Shown here piece after piece: positions 30,785 through 39,594 of a DNA stretch of 64,000 nucleotides. Origin of the DNA: Absidia repens (lineage: Eukaryota; Mucoromycota; Mucoromycetes; Mucorales; Cunninghamellaceae); NCBI GenBank assembly GCA_002105175.1, contig MCGE01000022.1, positions 372,001-436,000 of the forward strand, in the 5' to 3' direction. The position numbers and the translations under genes were made by a program. Below the pieces are notes generated by a model. That model had not been told where the DNA came from. It searched no databases and saw only the letters and a program-made list of their open reading frames with translations. Each line of letters opens with the position of its first letter. Position 1 is the first letter of the stretch.

Positions 30785-33700
30785 TTAATCAGAAGTTATC
30801 TGGTTAACCTCTTCATCGGGTTGTCGATATAACTTCAAGTTTTTGGCGTTGACCTTATGTTTGAATTTTGTTCCATCTTCTTCCATCAACTCGTACGAGT
30901 TATGAAATCCTTTGATGATACGATAGATGATTGGGAAGTATTTGGGATCAAGTTTGCTTTGTCCCCTACGCTTGGAATTGACCATTATAACTTTGTCGCC
31001 AGTCTTGAATAGAGGTTTTCCTTTTGCTTGCTTCGATTTTGCTTCTAATTCCACAGCATTGGTTTCGAGTGTTTTCCTTAAGCCCCACAATCTGACCAAT
31101 CTTTCATAGCCTATGACCTTGCCAACCTTAAACAGAACGTCCTCCATAGGGAAAACAGGACTTTGTCCATATAATGCTTCGAATGGGGAAATTTTCAATC
31201 TAGAATGACATTTGATACGATAAGCATATAACGCAGCAGGTAATAGTAGGTCCCAATTTTCTTGTTGTTCTTGAGCGATTTTTTTGAGACTTCCAATGAT
31301 GACACCATTAATTCTTTCGACCATTCCATTACATTCAGGATAATAGATAGAGGTGAGTTTGTGATTTGTTTTTATGATTTCCAAAAATTGCTTGACAGTA
31401 TGATTTAAAAAATGTACCCCATTATCCGACAAGAGATGAGTGGGAGGGCCGAAATTACAAAACAATTCAGAGTACATGAATCTTGCAGCAGTAATAGCAT
31501 CGTTATCCTTAGTAGCGAGGGCAATTGGCCATCTGGAAAAGTTTTCCACCGCCAGGACGATGAATTTACTTCCTCTTGACGTGACAGGAAAGGGTCCAAT
31601 AAAATCAATGCTGAATTGTTCAAAGAGTCTTGTACCAACCACATGGTGAGAGTAATGTGCTTCAATGCCACTTGAGAACATTTGGCAGTCGTGACATGAT
31701 TGTAGAAAATGCTTGAGATCCTTATAGGCAGAAGGCCACCAATAATGAAGGTATAAAATTGACCAAGAAGATTGCGATCCGAAGTGACCATGTCCATCGT
31801 GTATCATTTTTATGATACTTTGTCGTTCCGGAATGAAAGGGACAACCACTGACCGTTCGCCGACACGTTTGTTTAATTTTCCATTGTGAATAAAGTAAAA
31901 TCGAGCTTGTTGTTTAACTTTGGAATTGAAGCGTTGAGACCAGGGATGTTGTAAGAATTTGAAGATCAAGGCAAGTTCAGATTCGTAAAAAGCATCCATT
32001 AATAAAAGACCATGATACAGAAATTCGATGTCGTCTTGTCCATTTGATATGGGTTCATGCGTTGGAGGAAATCTTGACAGTGTGTCGGCTACCACATTCT
32101 GTTTACCAGGGAGATGTTTTACAATGAATGAGTATTCCAGGCAACAAAGGGTCCATCTTTGTAAACGTTGTGAGGCATCTTGCTTGACAAACAGATAGGT
32201 CACAGCTGAATTATCTGTGAAAAGGAAAAATTCCTTATCCAAGAGAAACTTGCGAAATTGCTTGAAAGCGTAGACAACGGCTAACAATTCTTTTTCCACG
32301 GTGGGATACTTGATTTCAGCAGCTTGCAATTTTCTTGATATAAAAGCGATCGGCACATATTCATTTTCATCTTTGTGACATAGGGCGGCACCTATACCGA
32401 TGTCAGAAGCGTCCGTGAACAGATAAAAGGGCTTGTTTGGATCAGGGTAAACCAGTAAACATTTCTGAGACAACAACGATTTCGCTTGTTGGAAACACTT
32501 TTCCATCTGTTCAGTCCAGGTAAAGTATGCGTCTTTTTTGAGAAGAAGAGTCAAAGGAGCCGTTTGATCCGCAAACGATTGTACATGTCGACGGTAAAAT
32601 CCAATAATGCCTAAGAAGGCTCTGACATCCCTTTGGCACAATGGTCTGGGGAATGTCTGAATAACTTCCACCCTTTTAGGATCAGGATAATACCCAAATT
32701 CGTTGGCAATAAACCCCACAAAGAAGACCGACCGATCAAAGAACGAGCATTTATTGGCATTAAGAACCATATTGGCGTTTTTGATACACGCAAAGAATTC
32801 TTCCAGGTCAAGGAGATGTTTGTTTGGAGAAGGGGAGTGTACAATGATATCGTCGATATAGGCCACCACAGACTTGTTTAATAATTCATTTAAAGCAAGG
32901 TAGATAGCTCTACAGAAGGTAGAGGGACCATTTTGTATACCAAAAGGCATTACCACATAAGAATAGTTCCCAAAAGGAGTAGCGATGGTGAGTTTATTTA
33001 TGGAAGAATCTTGTACCTTGATTTGATGGAATCCCTTAAGAAGATCCATGGAAGAGAATAAAGTTGATCCCCCCAATTGTTCCAATAATTCAATCATAAT
33101 GGGCAACGGCCATGTATCTCTGACCGTAACTTTGTTCAAATCCATAAAATTTGTGACCAAACGTTTATCACCAGTTTTCTTCTGGATAAGCCGACAAGGG
33201 AATGACCATCCAGAAGCTTTTGAATTAGAAGGAAGATAAGTAGTAGGAATAATGATACCATTATCAACCATGGCAGTGAGTTCTTGTTTCAAAAATTCCT
33301 TTTCCTTGAAAGAGAGATTTCCATAAGGTCTATGGTAGATAGGGAGAGCATCCCCGGTTTCGACATGTAGAGTGGTAACATCCGTTTGTCTGAGATGTTG
33401 ATAATCAGTTCCAAAACAATCAACATTTCTTTGAATACAGTCAGTGACTTCATCTACCATATTCAAATCTTGAATGACCCTGTTGGATTGTATACGACTA
33501 ACAAGGTTACCAAGGCGAGGATCCACATCATCATTTTCTGAAGTATTTGAATCAGCGAGACCAGCAAATGCCACAAGATAGGCAGGGGATTGATCCTGTT
33601 CGGTAGGTGATGAGATAATGGATTCAGACGAAACTTGAGAAGAGGTATCGCTGTCACTATCTTCAATAGATTCAGGGCTAGATTGGGGAGGGAAATTTCC

Positions 33701-35326
33701 AGTGAGCCTGGTGTGGCGATAGGAAACCTTCAATGGCGATTTATTTCCTTTAGTATCCATGACAGTCCAAGAGTGTGTTTTCCAATCAGTGTCTATACCC
33801 AGAGCATGGAATGCCAACCTTCCAACCAAGAAGTCATAATCATCCACATCCAGACAGACGGCTTCAACCGAAACATCCTTGGATTTACCAACAGAGATGA
33901 GTAAATTCTTTAATAGACCGAGAGGAGTCACAGTTTTCCCACTAGCCATCATTAATAGAGTATCCGTAGCATCAAGTTCATGGATTCCGAGATACAAAGC
34001 AAGGTTTTTGCTTATAATACATTGGGTAGCACCACCATCCAAAATCATAGGGCAGTGACATCCTGCAACCATACCTTGTGTGTGAGGTGCAGAATTTCCT
34101 TCAGGCAGAGCAAATTCAACTGATTGAGAGTCAGGTACTAGTTTCAGGGCTGTTCCCTTCTTGACATGATGCTTGGTGAGACCATTTTTCAATGTTGTTC
34201 TTATGCTTGGACTAAGATCAGCTAATTGAGAGAGTGAGACTGAGAAGACAGGTTCATTGAGGAGTTGAATGGCATCCAAAGGATTATCAGTGAGAGGGGT
34301 AACATCAGAAGAAGAATTGATTTTAACCTTCAACCGTTTGTTTGGAGTAGCTGTTTGTAGATCCGCTTCCTTCGCCTTCCTGGTAATGGCCATGGCATCC
34401 GTAACCTTCAGGACTTCGGGTAAACATAGTTTTGAATCAACAGCAGGCGTGGTTTTTTTATGTTGTTCACAATCATAAAACCTATGGTCACCTTCACAGT
34501 ATTTACAAGGCCTCTTGCATTTGCTAGGACCATGACCTTTTTCATTACAATTTGTACAAGGATAGTGGGAGCGTGGGATAGACTGTGTACTTTGAGCCTT
34601 TGAAGATGACGCCGAATCTGAATTCGCATCCACAATATTTTTCGACATGAGGACCACCGTCAGCTTCTTCACTGATTCAACTAATTCCTCCACGTTGGTA
34701 CTGTTAGGAAGGATGGTAGGTTGACTGATGATTCCAGGCTTGGTTACCAGCTTGGATGAGATAGAGTCTTGAGAGGATTTAGAGGAACTTGAATGATCAG
34801 AATCTAATGACGAGTCCGATTCGTCTTCAGAGCCAGAGAGGTCATTTACATCCCGGAAACCCTGGATGAAGCTTGCAACAGTGACATAACCTTGCATCCT
34901 CAAAGCACAGCGAAGAGATTTGGATTTCAGGCCCTTGATGATGTTTTTGATTACAAGCAATTCAAAGGAAGGAATGGGTTCACCAGAATCATTGGCAATA
35001 GCTTTATAAGAGGTCCACAATTTGTCTACACGATGGATGAATTTACGATTGCTTTCTCCACGTTTTTGCTTGATGGAAGTGAGCTTTGAGTAGTAAGTAA
35101 AGACGTTTTCCTTTTTCATGTATCTATCCTTGAAGTCCTTGACAAAAGATTTCCATGAGGTGTGTGATGATCGGATAGCCCAAGATTGGGCAGAGCCTGT
35201 CAAAGACATGACTGCCCTGGTTAGCTTTTCATCTTCAGGCCATTCGTTAAATGAAGCAATCCTTTCAAAGACGGTGAGCCATTCACCGTATCGCTTGTCT
35301 AGAAGTTTCGGGGCTTTCATTGACAT
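30785..35326 (-). CDS. Gag-Pol polyprotein of the Ty3/gypsy element
   Basis: One uninterrupted frame of 1,513 residues from the first in-frame ATG (35326). The frame is open further upstream into the primer binding site, but without an ATG. In order: a Gag domain (about 10-130); CCHC zinc knuckle CTNCNEKGHGPSKC (about 255) and a second degenerate one; aspartic protease ILDGGATQCIIS (about 425); reverse transcriptase with YIDDIIVHS (about 825); RNase H (LFTDASDIGIGAAL); an HHCC finger; an integrase core with DFIGPF, SDNGVHF and the Glu in CNGMVERING; and a C-terminal GPY/F-like module. There is no chromodomain. Gag and Pol share one frame, so no frameshift is needed. All catalytic residues I looked for are present. 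Confidence 0.95.
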   Translation of the reverse strand: MSMKAPKLLDKRYGEWLTVFERIASFNEWPEDEKLTRAVMSLTGSAQSWAIRSSHTSWKSFVKDFKDRYMKKENVFTYYSKLTSIKQKRGESNRKFIHRVDKLWTSYKAIANDSGEPIPSFELLVIKNIIKGLKSKSLRCALRMQGYVTVASFIQGFRDVNDLSGSEDESDSSLDSDHSSSSKSSQDSISSKLVTKPGIISQPTILPNSTNVEELVESVKKLTVVLMSKNIVDANSDSASSSKAQSTQSIPRSHYPCTNCNEKGHGPSKCKRPCKYCEGDHRFYDCEQHKKTTPAVDSKLCLPEVLKVTDAMAITRKAKEADLQTATPNKRLKVKINSSSDVTPLTDNPLDAIQLLNEPVFSVSLSQLADLSPSIRTTLKNGLTKHHVKKGTALKLVPDSQSVEFALPEGNSAPHTQGMVAGCHCPMILDGGATQCIISKNLALYLGIHELDATDTLLMMASGKTVTPLGLLKNLLISVGKSKDVSVEAVCLDVDDYDFLVGRLAFHALGIDTDWKTHSWTVMDTKGNKSPLKVSYRHTRLTGNFPPQSSPESIEDSDSDTSSQVSSESIISSPTEQDQSPAYLVAFAGLADSNTSENDDVDPRLGNLVSRIQSNRVIQDLNMVDEVTDCIQRNVDCFGTDYQHLRQTDVTTLHVETGDALPIYHRPYGNLSFKEKEFLKQELTAMVDNGIIIPTTYLPSNSKASGWSFPCRLIQKKTGDKRLVTNFMDLNKVTVRDTWPLPIMIELLEQLGGSTLFSSMDLLKGFHQIKVQDSSINKLTIATPFGNYSYVVMPFGIQNGPSTFCRAIYLALNELLNKSVVAYIDDIIVHSPSPNKHLLDLEEFFACIKNANMVLNANKCSFFDRSVFFVGFIANEFGYYPDPKRVEVIQTFPRPLCQRDVRAFLGIIGFYRRHVQSFADQTAPLTLLLKKDAYFTWTEQMEKCFQQAKSLLSQKCLLVYPDPNKPFYLFTDASDIGIGAALCHKDENEYVPIAFISRKLQAAEIKYPTVEKELLAVVYAFKQFRKFLLDKEFFLFTDNSAVTYLFVKQDASQRLQRWTLCCLEYSFIVKHLPGKQNVVADTLSRFPPTHEPISNGQDDIEFLYHGLLLMDAFYESELALIFKFLQHPWSQRFNSKVKQQARFYFIHNGKLNKRVGERSVVVPFIPERQSIIKMIHDGHGHFGSQSSWSILYLHYWWPSAYKDLKHFLQSCHDCQMFSSGIEAHYSHHVVGTRLFEQFSIDFIGPFPVTSRGSKFIVLAVENFSRWPIALATKDNDAITAARFMYSELFCNFGPPTHLLSDNGVHFLNHTVKQFLEIIKTNHKLTSIYYPECNGMVERINGVIIGSLKKIAQEQQENWDLLLPAALYAYRIKCHSRLKISPFEALYGQSPVFPMEDVLFKVGKVIGYERLVRLWGLRKTLETNAVELEAKSKQAKGKPLFKTGDKVIMVNSKRRGQSKLDPKYFPIIYRIIKGFHNSYELMEEDGTKFKHKVNAKNLKLYRQPDEEVNQITSD

Positions 35327-35595
35327 ATTGTTTTGTTTAGTTGGTTGTTGATTTGATTGATTTGGTTGATTTGGTTGATTTGGTTGATTTGGTTGGTTGT
35401 TTTTGTTGATTTTGTTGTTTTTGTTGTTTTTGTTGTTTTTGTTGATTTTGTTGGATTTGGTAATTTTGAAGTGTTTGAATAGGCAAAGTGTTTCAAAAAT
35501 ATAAATATTTTGAGGAAAGGTTTCGAAGGTGAGATTCGTTACTATTGTTGAGAAAGACGAGTATACGATAATCTCCCCTGTAGTGAGCACCAATT
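35327..35595 (-). other. Leader of the retrotransposon with Asn/Lys and Pro/Asn/Gln codon repeats
   Basis: Between the 5' LTR and the Gag ATG the minus strand stays open in the Gag frame. It carries tandem 9-12-bp units (about 35343-35455) that would read NKNNKNNK and QPNQPNQPN. The primer binding site candidate is at its start. It may be untranslated, or translated from a non-ATG codon. Confidence 0.6.
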
Positions 35596-35878
35596 TGATA
35601 TAGAGTGAAGATTTGTTGTGTAAAAAGAACCTAATTTATTAAAAGTGGGTATTTAGCACCCACATCATATTTACATAAAAGAGAAATGAAGGGCGAATAA
35701 AATAACACTTACCGACTATGGCCGGTTCAATAAAGTATGTTAAAAAGTAGAGTGGTTTGAGATAAAAAAATAAGAGGAAGAAGAGAAAGAATGGAAAGTG
35801 TAAAAAATATAAACTAAAAAGGGGTAAAAAAAACTAAACCCGAAATGTCAAAATCATAAATAAAGCTAAATCACATCA
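35596..35878 (-). repeat. 5' LTR of the Ty3/gypsy element
   Basis: 283 bp, identical by eye to 30491-30773, followed by the second copy of the GTTTC target duplication. Confidence 0.95.
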
Positions 35879-36070
35879 GTTTCCCCATGCAAGTTGTGAT
35901 CCCTGTTCTGAAAACGCTTTGAAACTAGTCTTAACACTAATCTAAGTCCAACATCACCTCAAAAAGGTCGAATGGTGAAGAAAAAACAAAGGAGAAAAAG
36001 GAATGAGAGTGAGAAAAAAAAAATCAAAGAAATAAAATCACATTTGCGGAACTTCAATTATTTTTTGGTG
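35879..36070 (-). repeat. Dispersed repeat copy E, right part
   Basis: Continues the interrupted copy: GTTTCCCCATGCAAGTTGTG, CTAGTCTTAACACTAATC and GAATGGTGAAGAAAAA, ending in a degenerate CACATTTGCGGAACTTC where other copies have CACGTG. Confidence 0.8.
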
Positions 36071-37245
36071 GGAGGTGGAGGGCAATTCCTTCACTTCAGC
36101 CAAACGAACCAATATCAAATTCCCCAGACACTTTGAAACTTTCGTGCGGAACAACACCATAGGCGATCTAGAGATAAACTGTGCTACCAATTATATATAG
36201 GTCATTTGCACTATACTGTACGTATGAGCTCCACATTCTTGGACAATCAACAGGAAAGGTACATCGGCAATAAAGTAACATTTGGTATGTGAAGTGGCCC
36301 TGGGACCGCATTTTGAAAATATATGGTGGTAGAAAACATGAAAAACTCAAATTTGGGGTAATCTAATAGATAAATATGGCATTGGAGTGAGTTATAAAAA
36401 AAGATCATTTTTATTTCCAGAAACAGATCTCGCATTATTTGAAAATCATTGTGGTCAAAAAGATGATGTGGCATTTTTGTGTATATTTTGTATTATAAAT
36501 GTTTCATCTTCCGCATCATCGCTTTTCAAAAAAAAAAACCAACCCTTATCTATAGTCTGGATATCATAGATTTATAGCGAAATGGGGTAAATTAATCAGT
36601 ACGTCCGAGAACCTTCGATTAGTCATTTAAGATTAACGGTAAAAATAGGTAAATTACTATACAACTGTGGCTTGAACAAATACAATTCATAACGCTTTTT
36701 ACGTCATTAAATACGCTATACTATTTTACTTTTAGTTTTTCATAGCGACCGTGCGCGCATATGGGCGACGCGGTGAGAATGCTCGGATAAATCTCCCGGA
36801 GCCTGTGCGCCATGGTGATCTTTTCCACAATATGGGGAAAAACTATTCTTTCGGCTATTTTAAGTACCGCCTCTAGACGGAGAAAGGCACCGCCCTTTTT
36901 TTTTTCTGTTAGAAAACTGGGAGGGGGGATGAAAAATCAAACACCAAAGTGTTCCACCGGAGTTTTATTTATACTGCGCAGTCGTACATTCTCATTATAG
37001 CACCACTTTTGTCCCACACAGTAATACCATCAACACCATATCGACATTATTAACAACTTGTAGTAAGCTTTTGAATATGTCATCATGGTGGACGAGAATA
37101 TTTGTCATATTTCATCTCGGCCTTGAAACCCGATCATTCAATCGAAAAAAGAAGAAGAAAAAAAAATACTATAAAAGCGTTACAAAAGATTTCCCAGTTT
37201 TTTTTTCCATTTTCATTTTATTTTATCAACAATACTTACTCAAAT
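36071..37245. other. Spacer and promoter of the cyclase-family gene
   Basis: No gene is seen. TTACGTCATTA at about 36698 is a CRE-like element. TTTATTTATACTG at 36964-36976 is TATA-like but nearly 280 bp from the start. Confidence 0.45.
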
Positions 37246-37648
37246 ATGACTCCTCCTACTTCTCTTCCTACCTACGACCAATTGCCTATTGATCCCAAAT
37301 ACCCCGACAAAACTGCTTGGGGCGTATGGGGTGAAGATGATAACTTGGGTACCTTGAATAATATTACGCCTGAAATTACTGTCAACGTATGTATGATATT
37401 AATAAAATCAAACTGAGGATTCCTTTCACTCACTTTTTCTTTTATTTTTATTCAACTCCCTTCATGAAGGCAATCCAATCTGTCAAGAAAGGCCGAGCCT
37501 TCCCTTTGAATTGGGATTTAGAAAAGCCTTATCCCACCTTGTTGGGTCGTGAAGTCATCACCCATAACTACAAGTCTTTCTTTGACGGCTTAATCAAAGA
37601 TGACTTTTATGATGGGTTTAATCCCCAAGGTAAACCATTGATATACCC

Positions 37649-37687
<39 letters not shown>

Positions 37688-38458
37688 TTGTTGACTGATT
37701 TTTCCTTCTGTAGCATCAAGCCAATGGGATGGCTTGTGCCATTTCGCCCACCTTGCCAGTGGCAAATTTTATAACGGGGTGGACCCCTCCGACACAAATG
37801 AAAATGGCAACGGGCGTCTTGGGATTCACCATATGGCTCGTCATGGTATAGCGACACGAGCAGTCTTGCTTGACTATGGACGATGGGCTCAAAAACACCG
37901 CCCTGATTTTGATCCTTTTGAATACAATGAAGTCACGGTGGAAGAATTGGATTTGGTAGCAAAAGCTCAAAATGTGACATTCCAAAAGGGGGATGTTTTA
38001 TTGGTTCGCTTCGGCTGGATCTCAAAGTACGATCAATTGGGCGACAAGGTCAAAGACCATATCACTGATCCTGAACATCCTCGTTCTTGCGGTATAAAGG
38101 CATGCCCTGAAACCTTCGCTTGGATCTGGAATCATCATTTTGCTGCTGTCGCTGGGGATAATCCTGGATTCGAGGCATTGCCTGCTCCCGATTGGACCGC
38201 CTCTTGCCGTAAGTGAAATGGCTTTTGTTACATATAATTATATATTTCATATGATACTAATCGCTCCCTCTTTCCCCCAACCCATTAGATAACTTTTTAA
38301 TTGCAAGTATCGGATCTCCTATTGGTGAAATGTTTAATTTGGATCCACTTGCCGACGATTGCGCCAAGGATAATGTCTACGAATTCTTCTTCACAAGTGC
38401 TCCTTTGAACAAATTCAAAGGTGTTGCATCCCCTCCCAATGCCGTGTGTGTCAAATAA
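37246..38458 (+). CDS. Cyclase-family metal-dependent hydrolase
   Basis: Four exons (37246-37386, 37470-37629, 37714-38208, 38289-38458) give 321 residues. The frame and splice phases agree throughout. Features of the cyclase family (PF04199, which includes bacterial kynurenine formamidase) are WGVWGEDDNLGTLNNIT near the N-terminus, SSQWDGLCHFAH (about 103-114, equivalent to the metal-binding HxGTHxDxxxH region with changes), HHMARHGIATRAVLLDYGR and KGDVLLVRFGW. Fungal members with the QWDG form are known, but their substrate is generally undefined, so I give no reaction. There is no signal peptide; cytosolic. Intron 2 contains an uninterrupted T36 tract. Confidence 0.88.
37651..37686 (+). 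repeat. T36 homopolymer inside an intron
   Basis: Thirty-six consecutive Ts in intron 2 of the cyclase-family gene, upstream of the acceptor at 37713. Length may vary between strains or be misread. Confidence 0.9.
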
Positions 38459-38796
38459 ATAAACAAATTCCACTTAGTAAAATAGTCATAAGACACTTTG
38501 TAAAATACATATATAATTAACTCACACACCAACAAATATGTTGTATACAAATCACAATAAAGGTCAGTGTAAAACAAACAAAACAATAATAATGAAAATG
38601 AAGTGTGAGTTATTTTTATTCAAGTCCGTAACAACATCATATGATAAAAATAATACATATGGATATAGTCCCACTCCCCTCCCTCAGACATAATCAAAAC
38701 CTCCCACTTTTGTCTTTGTGGGTGATTCGGATGATATTTTATTTGGACACATATAATATCATTGCCTTCAAACGTTCGAGCCCCCCTTTTTGTTTT

Positions 38797-38824
38797 GCAC
38801 ACACACACACACGCGCGCGCGCGC
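38797..38824. repeat. Alternating purine-pyrimidine tract (CA)n(CG)n
   Basis: Twenty-eight bases alternate strictly (GCACACAC... then CGCGCGCG...). Such sequence adopts Z-DNA readily. It lies in the spacer downstream of the cyclase gene. Confidence 0.85.
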
Positions 38825-38889
38825 CAATTTTTATTTCTACATGCTATACACATCAATCAACAAGACAAATGAAAACACATGAGACATAC

Positions 38890-39260
38890 TAATGGTGAAA
38901 ATACAACGCATATTTTATTCAGACGTAGATATATAAAAAAAAATATAATAACTTGTACTAACCCAAGATAATAAAGATTTAAATGAGACTAAACTGTGAT
39001 GAAGACTAATTTAATGGTGGATGGAAATCACGAATCCAAAATGAAAGGGGTTTCCCATGATGTTTGTATTGCATTTTTTAAATGCCCCTGATTCAAGTTC
39101 TAACCACTAGCCCCAGATCACCAGTACACACATTGATGTCAATGTCCTAAAAAAAATTAGAAAGAAAGAAAAGAAAGGAATATGAAAAAAAGAGGGATAA
39201 AATAGAAAATTAGGTGGATCGGAGTGTGAAGATCCGATGGACTTTTTTTTTTTTGGAAGG
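38890..39260 (-). repeat. Dispersed repeat copy F (subfamily 2)
   Basis: Starts with GCATATTTTATTCAGACG, contains AAAGGGGTTTCCCATGATG (39044), then the subfamily-2 signature TTTGTATTGCATTTTTTAAA and TGCCCCTGATTCAAG. It ends in the hairpin ATCGGA...TCCGAT (about 39217-39238) followed by T11. Confidence 0.75.
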
Positions 39261-39594
39261 ACAAAAGACTTGATTTATAGTGCAGTGGTCAGACGTCACT
39301 TGTATTGACTTCTGATAACAAAAAAAAAAAAAAAACAGAAGTGGTGGCAATGAATTGTATACAGAACAATATAAAAAACGGTGGTTTTGTTTTATTAAAA
39401 TAAAAATTACGAATAAAATAAAAATAAAAAGGCACAAAGAGAAAGGGAAAGGGGAGAAAGGTATTCAATAATCTAACAAAAAAGTGATAGGAATACAAAA
39501 ACACAAACAAAAGGAATAACAACAAAAAATAAAATAAAAATAAAATAAAGGGATGAGGTTCTTCAATCACCAAAAGAGAGACAAAGCGGTTGGC

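Larger units (their letters stand above)
30491..35878 (-). mobile_element. Complete Ty3/gypsy LTR retrotransposon
   Basis: A 5,388-bp element in minus orientation. Two 283-bp LTRs (30491-30773 and 35596-35878) are identical by eye, begin TG and end CA, and are bordered by the 5-bp duplication GTTTC (30486-30490 and 35879-35883). Removing the element restores the repeat sequence AAAGGGTTTCCCCATGCAAG, which proves insertion into copy E. A possible primer binding site TGGTGCTCACTACAGG (minus strand) lies three bases inside the 5' LTR. A short purine tract (GGGGAGAC) adjoins the 3' LTR. The order protease, RT, RNase H, integrase is that of Ty3/gypsy (Metaviridae). Identical LTRs and an intact frame indicate recent insertion. 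Confidence 0.97.

Noticed and set aside
30785..35593. Start of Gag-Pol at the far right of the open frame
   Set aside because: That first codon is TTG inside the putative primer binding site; the first ATG in frame is at 35326.
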